64,000 nt of DNA from NCBI RefSeq assembly GCF_001650345.1, contig NZ_LVHF01000033.1:744001-808000 (forward strand). The letters are read 5' to 3'. Source of the stretch: Photobacterium jeanii (GTDB lineage Bacteria; Pseudomonadota; Gammaproteobacteria; Enterobacterales; Vibrionaceae). A program made the translations under genes and the position numbers. Each line of letters begins with the position of its first letter. Positions within the stretch are counted from its first letter, which is position 1. The notes under the pieces are model-generated. The model made no database searches and was not told the DNA's origin. It was given only the letters and a program-made list of their open reading frames with translations. Below are positions 16,581 to 25,678 of the stretch, piece after piece.

Positions 16581-18668
16581 ATGTTCACGATTAAAAAGTC
16601 TACTATTTTGGTAGCTGCGGCACTCAGCTCTATGGCTGTTCACGCTCATCAAGATGCAGTACAAGAAGAAAATATGACTGTGATGGGTACGCAGCATGGA
16701 TACCAAGCTGATAATGTCTCAGCAATGAAAATGGAGATGAGTCAGTTAGATACTCCTGGGGTCATTGCTGTTTACGATGAGACGTTGATTGAAGAGCAGG
16801 GTGCCGCTACTTTAGGTGATGTATTAAAGAATGACGCAAGTATTTCTGCTGGTAACACGCGCCGAAATCGTGAACGTTTCTATATGCGTGGTTTTGAATT
16901 AAATCCAGATCAAAGTTACCTACGTGATGGCCAATTCCACTTAGCTAACTATGCTTTACCAATCGAACTTTACGAGCGTGTTGAAGTGTTAAAAGGCCCA
17001 TCATCGTTGCTTTACGGTAAATCGACGCCAGCTGGCATGATTAACCTAGTTACGAAAAAAGCACAGGGTGATTTTCACCTTAACGTAAGCCAAGAGTTAG
17101 GTGCTCACAACCATACTAAAACAACATTGGATGTAGGTGGGGCATTAAACAGTGATGAAACGCTTCGTGCACGTTTAATTGGTTCAACGGCTAAGAAAGA
17201 AAGCTACCGCCGCCACAAAGATGGTTCTGCTGTTGAAAGTGAGCGTATGGTAGGTGCGTTGATCGTTGAGGCAGATCTTGGTGATCGTGGTACGGTTCGC
17301 CTGAACTATGACCGCACTAAAGATGACGGCCACATTGATATGGGTTCGGCATTTTTCCAAAATGGCGACCTTATTGGCACCAAAGAATTTGTATGGGACA
17401 TGCCTTGGGCGAAGCGTCACAGCACAGTTGAAAACTATGGTGTGAATCTTGATTTTGAATTGTCACAAAACTGGATGCTAACCACGGGTTATAACCGCCA
17501 AAATGTTGATCGCCGCACTATTGAGAGTAACTGGGGCAAGGTCTTCAACGAAAGCTCGAAAAAGCCGAATTACGATCCTAAAACTCAAACTTGGAAAGTA
17601 ATGGCGCGTGACACGTTCGAGGTTTTTAAAGTCGATACCGCTTACCTCGATTTTAAAGGTGAGTTCGAATTAGCTAGCATGCAGCACAAGTTGCTGGTTG
17701 GCACTAGCTACGTCGATTACAAGAAAACGGATCAGCAGGATAAGAAAGGTACTCTTGGTAAGTTAAGCATTAACGATAACAAGATTATTGCTAAGCCGAC
17801 CGATCTTGATTACCGCAAAGGTAAAGTTAATGAGTTTGAGCGCCAAACTCTGGGCCTTTACGTACAAGACTATGTTGAGATTAACCAACAGTGGCACGCA
17901 CTAGCGGGTGTTCGCTTTGATCAAGAAAAGAACAAAGATGAAACTCATAACAATGTGCTGCCGAAATTTGCGGTGATTTACCACCCATCAGATGAATCCT
18001 CAGTGTATGCAACTTATTCACAGAGCTTTGAGCCTAAAGATCCAGTTGCTGCGAAATACAAAAACGCAGGCGAGAAACTGGATGCTGAACGAGGTGAACT
18101 GTACGAGTTAGGCGCCAAGAAAGAGTTCTTCGATGGTTTGATGTTGGTATCGGGTGCGTTATTTAATATTGAGAAGAACAACCTTGTTTACGATGATCGT
18201 GATACAAACACCATGCACCAAGATGGTAAGGTTCGTCACCGTGGTATTGAATTAGCAGCTGACGGTCAAGTGACCGATAGTCTATCGCTATCATCAAGCT
18301 TGATGTGGCTTGATGCCCGCTACCTTGATCACCCCCGCCTTGAAGGCAAGCGTGCGAAAGATGCACCTAAGTTCGTGCTGGGCGCTTGGGCGAACTACCA
18401 AATTGATGACAAGAACAACTTCCACTTAGGCGCACGTTATGAAGGTCAGAAATACGGTGATCCGTATGAGAAATTCAATAAGCCAGCTTACACCCTAGTT
18501 GATTTAGGTTACACCCACCGTGTAGCACTCAATGATAGCTTAGATGGTTTAGTACGCGTTAACGTTAACAACCTGTTCAACGAACAGTACTTGCGAGGTG
18601 GTTGTAACCACAATGCAATGTACGGTGACGAGCGTACAGTAAAAGCGACTTTCCAGATCAACCTATAG
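16581..18668 (+). CDS. TonB-dependent ferric siderophore receptor
   Basis: A 695-aa outer-membrane receptor. After the signal peptide (cleavage near VHA-HQD) come a TonB-box-like stretch (EENMTVMG), the plug domain (TPGVIAVYDETLIEEQGA, YMRGFELNPDQ, VEVLKGPSSLLYGKSTPAGMINLVTKKA) and the beta barrel, ending in an aromatic-poor but standard NLFNEQYLRGG ... ATFQINL. The FELN-type plug and length resemble receptors for hydroxamate siderophores (FhuA/FhuE/FoxA group). Specificity cannot be read from the sequence. The Fur box at 16519 implies iron regulation. It is transcribed alone, with a strong terminator after it. Confidence 0.9.
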   Translation: MFTIKKSTILVAAALSSMAVHAHQDAVQEENMTVMGTQHGYQADNVSAMKMEMSQLDTPGVIAVYDETLIEEQGAATLGDVLKNDASISAGNTRRNRERFYMRGFELNPDQSYLRDGQFHLANYALPIELYERVEVLKGPSSLLYGKSTPAGMINLVTKKAQGDFHLNVSQELGAHNHTKTTLDVGGALNSDETLRARLIGSTAKKESYRRHKDGSAVESERMVGALIVEADLGDRGTVRLNYDRTKDDGHIDMGSAFFQNGDLIGTKEFVWDMPWAKRHSTVENYGVNLDFELSQNWMLTTGYNRQNVDRRTIESNWGKVFNESSKKPNYDPKTQTWKVMARDTFEVFKVDTAYLDFKGEFELASMQHKLLVGTSYVDYKKTDQQDKKGTLGKLSINDNKIIAKPTDLDYRKGKVNEFERQTLGLYVQDYVEINQQWHALAGVRFDQEKNKDETHNNVLPKFAVIYHPSDESSVYATYSQSFEPKDPVAAKYKNAGEKLDAERGELYELGAKKEFFDGLMLVSGALFNIEKNNLVYDDRDTNTMHQDGKVRHRGIELAADGQVTDSLSLSSSLMWLDARYLDHPRLEGKRAKDAPKFVLGAWANYQIDDKNNFHLGARYEGQKYGDPYEKFNKPAYTLVDLGYTHRVALNDSLDGLVRVNVNNLFNEQYLRGGCNHNAMYGDERTVKATFQINL

Positions 18669-18703
18669 ATCTGGCTAAGCTACTGACTAACAGTCGTCTA
18701 ATT

Positions 18704-18731
18704 AAAAGGTCTGCTTTGGCAGACCTTTTTG
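18704..18731 (+). terminator. Terminator of the siderophore receptor gene
   Basis: Perfect eleven-base arms 18704-18714 and 18719-18729 followed by T. Confidence 0.85.
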
Positions 18732-18814
18732 CGTTGTGGCGGTTAATAGCAATTTGCACTAAACCTTGGTAAAAGTAGGTTCGTGTTAATCAATAATCCC
18801 TAGGTAATGAAGTA

Positions 18815-19291
18815 ATGGAAGAGATTTATTTTGCTGGTGGCTGCTTGTGGGGCGTGCAAGAGTTTATGAAGCACTTACCTGGTGTGGTATTAACCGAAGC
18901 AGGGCGTGCAAATGGCACTACCGACACCACCCAAAGCGAGTACGATGGTTACGCCGAATGTGTTCGCACTCAGTTTGATCCTCAGCAAGTGACGATCAGC
19001 GAGTTGATGAGTTTCTTCTTTGAGATTATCGACCCTTATAGTGTGAATAAGCAGGGGGAAGATGTTGGTGAAAAATACCGAACAGGGGTTTATAGCAGTA
19101 ACGCATTACACCTTGAACAGGCTCGAGCCTTTATTACTGCGAGAGAGGATAGCGATAAAATCGCGGTCGAAGTGCTGCCGTTAACAAATTATGTTAAGAG
19201 TGATGATGAACATCAAGACAGATTAACGCGCTTTCCTAATGATTATTGTCATATTCCATTTGAATTACTTAGTAAGTATAAGAACAAATAA
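18815..19291 (+). CDS. Peptide-methionine (S)-S-oxide reductase-like protein (MsrA family)
   Basis: A 158-aa MsrA-fold protein. The catalytic cysteine is Cys10 in AGGCLWG; most MsrA proteins have GCFWG, so Phe is replaced by Leu. Other family features are EYDGYAECVRTQFDP (usual YxDV/H region), FFEIIDPYSVNKQGEDVGEKYRTGVY and a final FPNDYCHIPFELL with a possible resolving Cys. It reduces methionine-S-oxide in proteins or free form. No signal peptide, so it is cytoplasmic. It is shorter than housekeeping MsrA (about 210 aa) and is probably a paralogue. Confidence 0.8.
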   Translation: MEEIYFAGGCLWGVQEFMKHLPGVVLTEAGRANGTTDTTQSEYDGYAECVRTQFDPQQVTISELMSFFFEIIDPYSVNKQGEDVGEKYRTGVYSSNALHLEQARAFITAREDSDKIAVEVLPLTNYVKSDDEHQDRLTRFPNDYCHIPFELLSKYKNK

Positions 19292-19457
19292 CAGTGCATA
19301 TATAAGTGTCAGACGCAGAGTTATTGTTAGTTAAATAGTGGAATAATTGACGTGTTAATTCATGCCTCATCATAAAATAAAAAAAGTGCACCATTCTTCA
19401 TAACTAATGATGAGAAGTGGTACACCAGCAAAGATAGAAAAAATATAAAGGCAATAA

Positions 19458-19486
19458 AAACAGGCTTTCAAATTGAAAGCCTGTTT
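19458..19486 (-). terminator. Strong hairpin terminator between msrA-like and ridA-like genes
   Basis: Perfect fourteen-base arms 19458-19471 and 19473-19486 around one base. On the minus strand it is followed by TTTTT, ending the RidA-like gene; it may also stop the MsrA-like transcript. A second stem (19503-19512 / 19524-19533) lies between it and the stop codon. Confidence 0.85.
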
Positions 19487-19542
19487 ACGTTAATAAGTAA
19501 TCCAGCTTATCGCAATGGAGGGACGATAAGCTGATTATTATC

Positions 19543-20811
19543 TTATTTAACTTGTGGAAGTGTACCTTCGCCGTTAGATACTACAGCGTCGATTTGAACT
19601 AGAGCGTCCATTTCGATTTGAGAAACACCTACTACTGTGCGAGCTGGAAGGTCGCCTTGGAAGAAGCTTGTGTAAACTTCGTTGATTGCTTCGATATCAG
19701 CAACATCTTTAAGGTGGATGTTGATTTTAACGATGTCGTCCATTACGTGGTCAACGCTTTCAACGATAGCTTTGATGTTCTTCAGACATTGTTCTGCTTG
19801 CTCTTTAGCACCGCCAGCAACGATTGCATTGCTTGCTACATCAATAGGAAGTTGAGCTGCGATGTGGTTGTAGTGAGAGAAAGCGACAGTTTGTGTGTGT
19901 AGTGGGTTACGTGGTGCTGCATCAGTGTTGTTTGCACGAATAACGATGTTGTGGCGATCTTCAACTTCTTGTGGTGGTGTACCGTCACCGTGAGATACAG
20001 AAGCATCAATTTGAACAAGTGCGCCCATTGGTAGAGCATCAGCAGCGATGATTGAACGTGCTGGAACGTAAGCAACAGTACGTGCGATTGCTGAATCAGG
20101 GAAGAATGTTGAGTACACTTCGTTCACTGCGTCAACGTTAGCAAGATCGCTTAGGTATAGGTTGATTTTAACGATGTCATCGAAAGGAACGTCGATGCTT
20201 TCTAGAATCGCTTTCATGTTTTTCAGACACTGAGCTGTTTGCTCTTTCACGCCACCTTCAACGATAGCACCAGTCTTAGGATCTACTGGAAGCTGTGCAG
20301 AGATGTTGTTGTAGTGAGAGAAAGCAACAGTGTGTGATGCTAGTGCATCTTTAGGTGCGTTTTCAGTGTTGCGAGTTAGTTTAACTAGTGGGCAAGGTTC
20401 TTGAGGAGCTGTACCTTCGCCGTTAGAAATTAGTGCGTCCATTTGAACACGTGCATCGCTCATTGGTAGCGCAGCAACTTGAACAACAGTACGAGTTGGA
20501 ATTAGGTTTTGGAAGAATGAAGCGTAAACTTCGTCAACCGCTTCCATGTCTGCAATATCTTTAAGGAACACGTTGATTTTTACAACGTCGTCCATAACGT
20601 GGTCGATGCTTTCAACAATGGCTTTAATGTTAGTTAAACATTGTTTTGCTTGTTCTTTCACGTCACCTACAACGATTTCACCTGTTTTTGGGTCTACAGG
20701 TAATTGTGCAGAGAAGTTGTTGTAGTGAGAGAAAGCAACTGTTTGAGAAGATAGTTCACTTTTAGGTGCATTTTCAGTATTGCGTGAAACTTTAATGATA
20801 CCGCCAGCCAT
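19543..20811 (-). CDS. Triple-domain RidA (YjgF/YER057c/UK114) protein
   Basis: A 422-aa protein made of three tandem RidA domains at about residues 5-130, 145-273 and 288-413. Each starts with an N-T-(E/D)-x-AP motif, then HYNN(F/I)-type and AQLPVDPKTG-type strands. RidA proteins hydrolyse reactive enamine/imine intermediates and normally are about 130-aa single domains that trimerise; here one chain could form a whole trimer. The catalytic-type arginines are Arg107, Arg252 and Arg391; each domain has Asp (MDA/IDA) where RidA of E. coli has Glu. Domain 2 carries a short extra ARTVAYVP segment just before its ARSIIAADALPM strand, which looks like a local duplication. AAGGAAAA precedes the start. 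Confidence 0.9.
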   Translation of the reverse strand: MAGGIIKVSRNTENAPKSELSSQTVAFSHYNNFSAQLPVDPKTGEIVVGDVKEQAKQCLTNIKAIVESIDHVMDDVVKINVFLKDIADMEAVDEVYASFFQNLIPTRTVVQVAALPMSDARVQMDALISNGEGTAPQEPCPLVKLTRNTENAPKDALASHTVAFSHYNNISAQLPVDPKTGAIVEGGVKEQTAQCLKNMKAILESIDVPFDDIVKINLYLSDLANVDAVNEVYSTFFPDSAIARTVAYVPARSIIAADALPMGALVQIDASVSHGDGTPPQEVEDRHNIVIRANNTDAAPRNPLHTQTVAFSHYNHIAAQLPIDVASNAIVAGGAKEQAEQCLKNIKAIVESVDHVMDDIVKINIHLKDVADIEAINEVYTSFFQGDLPARTVVGVSQIEMDALVQIDAVVSNGEGTLPQVK

Positions 20812-21494
20812 GTCGATATTTTCCTTATATGTAGTACAGAGGTGGTTATACCTATCAGTAAAAGCGAACTTACTTTTATCGATTGGTGTTAATTATCTTG
20901 ATTAGTTTTATTTGAATGATTTATCAAAGTGGCGTCATAGTAAGTGAAAATATTTGGGGTGAATGTGACACGCTTCAAAACATTTTTTCGCTAGAGCGTT
21001 CTAAAAATAGGATAAATAGTCACTTTACGCTTAATTATCCACATTATTATTAATAATAGGGCACTAACAACATTTTAATTCTGCGATTGATTCGTCAAAT
21101 GTGAATAAAATCTCAGAGGTAATTGGCGTGATTTTTTGAAATTCATTTTAAAATTGATACGCAACTCACATTAATTTTGTTAGAACGAATTATCGAACTG
21201 AATTTATTTAACCTTTATGCTGATTAAAATGCATAAATTTCCGAGAATGGATTATCGAATACCAAAAATTAGCAATTTAATATCTTTGTAAATAATGTTT
21301 TTACTTAAATTGGTTGATTTGTTTTCTGTTTGTTAACAATTAATGGCAATAAAATGCCACCTATTAAGGATAGGTTGCATAATTTCATCCCGTATAAGCT
21401 ACGTGTTGCTTATTGTTTGAGGGGAGCGACTCTAGCTGAATTAATAGCTTGGATCCACTGGGGAATAGAAAAGGAAAGAGTGCTTTGGGATGCT
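20812..21494. other. Gene-free, very AT-rich stretch upstream of the RidA gene
   Basis: Nearly 700 bases with no convincing gene. It presumably holds the RidA promoter. ATTATCGAA occurs twice (near 21189 and 21250). A plus-strand frame ending at 21524 is discussed under rejected items. Confidence 0.4.
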
Positions 21495-22520
21495 TTATGT
21501 TCGCAAGATTTCAGGGCTACGTGAACCTGAAAGTGAAGTTGGTGTGTGACGAATAACCAAGCTGGGTTCCAATAAGACTTGTTGGTTGGCTATGTTTTGG
21601 CCTGCAATTGTCTCGATCATCATCTCAAAGCCAAGCAAAGCAATTTGTCTCATCGGTTGTTTGATACTAGAAAACCCCAGTGACTGCGCGATAAAGGTGT
21701 CATCAAACCCAATAATTTCGATCTTACCTTGAAGAGGAGGTTGGGAATTATAGTGCTCAATGACGTTATTGTGCAGGTTTAAGGCGTTATGAAGGTGGCT
21801 TGCAGCAATATCATCGGAGCAAAAGATGCCTTCTATAGGAGATTGGGGGGTAGAGATATGCTGTTGAATAAACTGGGAGAGTGACTCAGAGGTATAAGGT
21901 GCAAGCACCAGACTCTTTTCTAGAATGATATTTTGTTTTGTTAGCGCTTTCTTAAAGCCGAGCAAGCGATCTGAATGCTTATCACTGCTACCTATGAATC
22001 CCATACGGCGGAAACCTTGATTAAGAAAGTGTTGTGCCGCTAATTCGCCACCATGTTGATGATGAGTACCGACACTCAACATTTGTTCTGATGTTGCCGT
22101 TAGTAAAACAACTGGAAATGGGAGCTGTTTTACTGTTTTTAAGTGTTCTTCTCTTAAGGACCGAGGAATAAGAAATACGCCATCTACTCTGTGGTTGACA
22201 CATTCGGTAAGAAAGGTTTTCTCCAGTTGTAAATTATTGCGACTGTTGAATAACAGAATGCTTCGACCATGTTTATAGGCTTCTTCTTCTAACACATCAA
22301 CTAACTGAGTAAAGAAGGGGTTAGTCATGTTGCGGACAATAACAGCAAAAAGCTTAGTGGGTTTCTTACGTTTGGCGGGAGGCTTTTGGTAATTGAGTTG
22401 TTCTATAGCTTGCTCTACAGCGTGCTTGGCCTGTGGTGATATGCGTTCGCTACCATTAATAACGCGAGACACTGTCGCGATGGAAACGCCAGCTTTTCTT
22501 GCAACGTCACGTATTGTCAC
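21495..22520 (-). CDS. scrR: LacI-family transcriptional regulator of the sucrose genes (ScrR-like)
   Basis: A 341-aa LacI-type repressor. The N-terminal helix-turn-helix is TIRDVARKAGVSIATVSRVI with the hinge that follows (SPQAKHAVEQAIEQLNY); the rest is a periplasmic-binding-protein-like effector domain (VDGVFLIPRSL, GFIGSSDKHSDRLLGF, EGIFCSDDIAA). It stands divergent from scrB-scrA-scrK, so sucrose or a phosphorylated product is the likely inducer. It starts with GTG; AAGAAG lies upstream at a slightly long distance. Candidate operators with a TTAnCG-type core are near 22561 and 22673. Confidence 0.8.
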   Translation of the reverse strand: MTIRDVARKAGVSIATVSRVINGSERISPQAKHAVEQAIEQLNYQKPPAKRKKPTKLFAVIVRNMTNPFFTQLVDVLEEEAYKHGRSILLFNSRNNLQLEKTFLTECVNHRVDGVFLIPRSLREEHLKTVKQLPFPVVLLTATSEQMLSVGTHHQHGGELAAQHFLNQGFRRMGFIGSSDKHSDRLLGFKKALTKQNIILEKSLVLAPYTSESLSQFIQQHISTPQSPIEGIFCSDDIAASHLHNALNLHNNVIEHYNSQPPLQGKIEIIGFDDTFIAQSLGFSSIKQPMRQIALLGFEMMIETIAGQNIANQQVLLEPSLVIRHTPTSLSGSRSPEILRT

Positions 22521-22560
22521 TGTGCTTTACTACTTCTTCAGATGTTCATTGATAAGTATA

Positions 22561-22683
22561 TTAACGATAACTATGTAACAAGACTTGATGTTACATCACA
22601 AATCACAGCAGAATTGTTCTTAGTCGTCATATTTAATTCGTTTACTTCCGCACCAAGCTTTATCTGTGATGGTTAATCGTTAT
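22561..22683. promoter_or_regulatory. scrR-scrB divergent promoter region with candidate LacI-type operators
   Basis: TTAACGATAA at 22561-22570 and TTAATCGTTAT at 22673-22683 share the core AACGAT(T)AA in opposite orientations, with the central CG typical of LacI-family sites. The second lies about 40 bases before the scrB start, a good repression position. This is pattern-based inference. Confidence 0.35.
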
Positions 22684-22719
22684 GATTTTCCTAACTCATG
22701 GTGATTAGGTGTGAATTAA

Positions 22720-24198
22720 GTGCAAGAGTTAAAATATAAAACAATTGATTTGGCAACGAAGGAAGATAAACAAGCGTTTAATAAGATTAGAGATAACGCT
22801 AAATATCGTCCTTTGTTTCATATAACACCACCGCATGGTCTATTAAACGATCCAAATGGTTTTTGCTTTTATAACAATGAATATCATTTATTTTATCAGT
22901 GGTATCCGTTTAATACATTTCATGGCATGAAACATTGGATGCATCTAACATCTGTGGATTTGATACATTGGAATGAACATGGCGCTAAAATAACGCCAGT
23001 AGAAAGTTATGAGTCACACGGTGCTTATTCAGGTGCAGCATTTGTTGAAAAAAATAAAGCTTACTTGTTTTACACTGGTAACGTAAAGCAAGGTTTAAAG
23101 CGGGATGCTAACCAATGTATTGCGCTATTAGATGAAGATAATAAAGTTAATAAGTTTGCTGGTAATCCTGTAATTCATTCTGTACCACATGGATACACAG
23201 GGCATGTGCGAGATCCCAAGATATTAAAAAGGGATAATGGCTACTTTATGCTTTTAGGTGCTCAGCGTGAGCATGATATGAAAGGTACACTATTAGTTTA
23301 CCAATCTAAAGATTTATTCAATTGGGAAGTGCTTGGTGAATTAGAAATTCAAGTGTCTGGTGAATTTCCTGATGCTTATATGTATGAATGCCCCGATCTA
23401 CTAAACGTTGATGGTAATGATGTACTTATCTTCTCGCCACAAGGCATTGAACCTCAAGGTCATCGCTTTCATAACAAATTCAATGTGGTGTACTGTATTG
23501 GTCAGCTAAATATCGAAACGCTGAGTTTTACTGTTAACCACTGGGATGAACTTGATCGTGGATTTGATTTTTATGCACCTCAAACCTTGGCCAATGCTCA
23601 CGATACGGTCAGCAATAGCGAAACGTTAATTGCTTGGGCTGGAACGGATGATGAGTTGCCAAGTGCAGAATACGGTTGGATAAACTGTTTAACGTTACCA
23701 CGTACATTAGCGGTTAAAGAGAAACGTCTATATCAATATCCAACCAATTTGCTGGTTGAAAATAAACACTGTGTTAAAAGTAAAATGAATATATCAGATA
23801 CCAGTGTTTTAAATTCAACGCTAGATGTTAATCCATTGTCTTTTATAGTTGAAGTAAATGGTGACTTATTTAGAAATGAAATTGAATTTAGCCTTGTTTC
23901 AGAGTCAGGGCGAAAATTGCAGTTAAATATAAGTGGGAATAGTATTAAGCTGAGTAGAGAAAATTATGACCATCATATGATTGACTGGCCATATGGTAAT
24001 AAAAGAGTTTGTGAAACAGACTATGATATTAACGATATTACTTTTGTTTGCGATCAAAGTATTATCGAAATATTTATAAATAAAGGCAGGGATGTGTTTA
24101 CTTGTTTGTTCTTCCCAGAAGAAGAAAAACATAGATTAATGCTTGTCAATAAAAAAGAAATTGAATTAGACATCAAGTTAACTTACCTTACAAAATAA
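22720..24198 (+). CDS. scrB: Sucrose-6-phosphate hydrolase (GH32 invertase)
   Basis: A 492-aa GH32 enzyme. The nucleophile is Asp44 in LLNDPNG, the transition-state stabiliser Asp165 in HVRDPKI and the acid/base Glu223 in YECPDLL, all three being family hallmarks. A C-terminal beta-sandwich follows (from about residue 350). No signal peptide, so it works in the cytoplasm on sucrose-6-phosphate delivered by the PTS permease encoded next. It starts with GTG and only a weak ribosome binding site (TAGGTG) is seen. First gene of a scrB-scrA-scrK run; the gap to scrA is a few bases. Confidence 0.93.
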   Translation: MQELKYKTIDLATKEDKQAFNKIRDNAKYRPLFHITPPHGLLNDPNGFCFYNNEYHLFYQWYPFNTFHGMKHWMHLTSVDLIHWNEHGAKITPVESYESHGAYSGAAFVEKNKAYLFYTGNVKQGLKRDANQCIALLDEDNKVNKFAGNPVIHSVPHGYTGHVRDPKILKRDNGYFMLLGAQREHDMKGTLLVYQSKDLFNWEVLGELEIQVSGEFPDAYMYECPDLLNVDGNDVLIFSPQGIEPQGHRFHNKFNVVYCIGQLNIETLSFTVNHWDELDRGFDFYAPQTLANAHDTVSNSETLIAWAGTDDELPSAEYGWINCLTLPRTLAVKEKRLYQYPTNLLVENKHCVKSKMNISDTSVLNSTLDVNPLSFIVEVNGDLFRNEIEFSLVSESGRKLQLNISGNSIKLSRENYDHHMIDWPYGNKRVCETDYDINDITFVCDQSIIEIFINKGRDVFTCLFFPEEEKHRLMLVNKKEIELDIKLTYLTK

Positions 24199-24202
24199 TA
24201 AA

Positions 24203-25585
24203 ATGGTGAACACAATGAACTATGACGTTACTGTTGACCAGATACTGGATAGTATCGGTGGTTTAGATAATATTCGTAATGCTGAGCATTGCGCAACACG
24301 CTTACGTATTATTTTAAAAGATAATGACAAAGCTAATGCTGAAAAAGCGAAAGAAATTAATGAGATAAGTGGCTACTTTTATCAGTCTGGTCAGCACCAG
24401 TTTATTATTGGTTCGGGTAAGGTGTCTCATGTTTACGATACCTTAAAGCGTGCGCTGGGTGGTGAGTTTGAATCGCAGGATTTTAAACAAGATACTTTTG
24501 CTAATTTAACGGCGAGTCAGAAAGTGGTTCGAACCTTAGCGGATATTCTCATTCCGCTGATCCCTGCATTGGTTACAACAGGTTTATTGATGGGTTTACG
24601 TGGCATGATGCTGCACTCAGGTATTGAGTTTTCGCCTGAATTACTAGCCTTGTTTAGCATGCTAACAGACACTGCTTTTGCATTCTTACCTGTTCTTATT
24701 GCCTATTCTGCCGCGAAAAAATTTGGTGGTAATGCCATTATTGCGATAGTGGTGGGGTTAATGATGGTGGCGCCCCAATTACCAAATGCATGGGTTGTAG
24801 CGAATGGTGGTGCTGAGCCTATGGTTGTTAACTTACTTGGCATTAGTTTTCCGTTAGTGGGTTACCAAGGTACAGTTTTACCCGCTATTTTTGCTGGATG
24901 GTTTGTTTCTTATTTAGAACGAAATCTACGCCGTTTTATTCCATCGAGTATGGATCTGATCTTCACGCCATTTTTAACGATCACCATCGCTGTATTTGTT
25001 ATTCTGTTTGGATTTGGTCCACTGTTACAGAACATTGAGCATGGATGCACGTCATTAGTGCGCATGGCACTCGATTTGCCGATGGGAATTGGTTATATCC
25101 TCTATGGGGCTGTTCAACAAATGATTGTGATAACGGGTCTTCATCATGCGTTAGGGGTGATTGAAATCGGTTTGTTGAATGAAACAGGGTTGAATCCCCT
25201 TCAACCGCTAGGGACAGCTTCGATGGCTGGTCAGTTTGGTGCGGCTATCGCGGTAGCAACATTACTTAAGGATAAACTGAAAAAAAGCAATGCGTACAGC
25301 GCTTCGATATCAACGCTATTTGGCATTACAGAACCGTTGTTGTTTGGTGTGAACTTGCAGTACGGAAAAGTGTTTGCGTTCGGTATGGTAGGTGGCGCTG
25401 TTGGCGGTTTGATGACTTATTTGTTGAGCATTAGTGCTACTGGTATGGGGATCACTTTCATCCCTGGTATCTTGCTTTATTCACACTCTTTATCAGCCGT
25501 GTTTGGCTACCTTACTGTGATTGCTAGTGCATTTGTGACTGCATTTTGTTTAACCCGCGCTTATAACCCAATAAAGAAAGCGTAA
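24203..25585 (+). CDS. scrA: PTS sucrose-specific EIIBC component
   Basis: A 460-aa permease with the EIIB domain at about residues 8-90 (phosphocysteine Cys30 in NAEHCATRLR) and the EIIC membrane domain from about residue 105 to the end, with multiple transmembrane helices and the GITEPLLFGV-type substrate loop. It takes up and phosphorylates sucrose. There is no EIIA domain, so an EIIA from elsewhere (Crr in other bacteria) must supply the phosphate. An alternative start is the ATG at 24215, which has GGTGA upstream; 24203 has no ribosome binding site but is closer to the scrB stop. Confidence 0.92.
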   Translation: MVNTMNYDVTVDQILDSIGGLDNIRNAEHCATRLRIILKDNDKANAEKAKEINEISGYFYQSGQHQFIIGSGKVSHVYDTLKRALGGEFESQDFKQDTFANLTASQKVVRTLADILIPLIPALVTTGLLMGLRGMMLHSGIEFSPELLALFSMLTDTAFAFLPVLIAYSAAKKFGGNAIIAIVVGLMMVAPQLPNAWVVANGGAEPMVVNLLGISFPLVGYQGTVLPAIFAGWFVSYLERNLRRFIPSSMDLIFTPFLTITIAVFVILFGFGPLLQNIEHGCTSLVRMALDLPMGIGYILYGAVQQMIVITGLHHALGVIEIGLLNETGLNPLQPLGTASMAGQFGAAIAVATLLKDKLKKSNAYSASISTLFGITEPLLFGVNLQYGKVFAFGMVGGAVGGLMTYLLSISATGMGITFIPGILLYSHSLSAVFGYLTVIASAFVTAFCLTRAYNPIKKA

Positions 25586-25635
25586 TTATAACGATAAGTG
25601 GTGTGTTCGAATCTAGGTAGAGAACAAATTATTTA

Positions 25636-25663
25636 AGCCTGCCTCAAGTGAGGTGGGCTTTAG
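25636..25663 (+). terminator. Imperfect hairpin between scrA and scrK
   Basis: AGCCTGCCTC pairs with GAGGTGGGCT (two mismatches) followed by TT. It may attenuate transcription into scrK rather than stop it. Confidence 0.4.
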
Positions 25664-25678
25664 CTAAAGGATTTGAAA

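Noticed and set aside
18815-19291. MsrA-like gene as a truncated pseudogene
   Set aside because: It is short for MsrA, but the catalytic Cys10 and the C-terminal part are present with a normal stop, so it is kept as an intact paralogue.
21354-21524. Plus-strand frame starting MPPIKDRLHNFIPYK and overlapping the end of scrR
   Set aside because: No ribosome binding site, and its end runs into the scrR coding region on the other strand. The composition is protein-like, so it is not excluded as a decayed gene.
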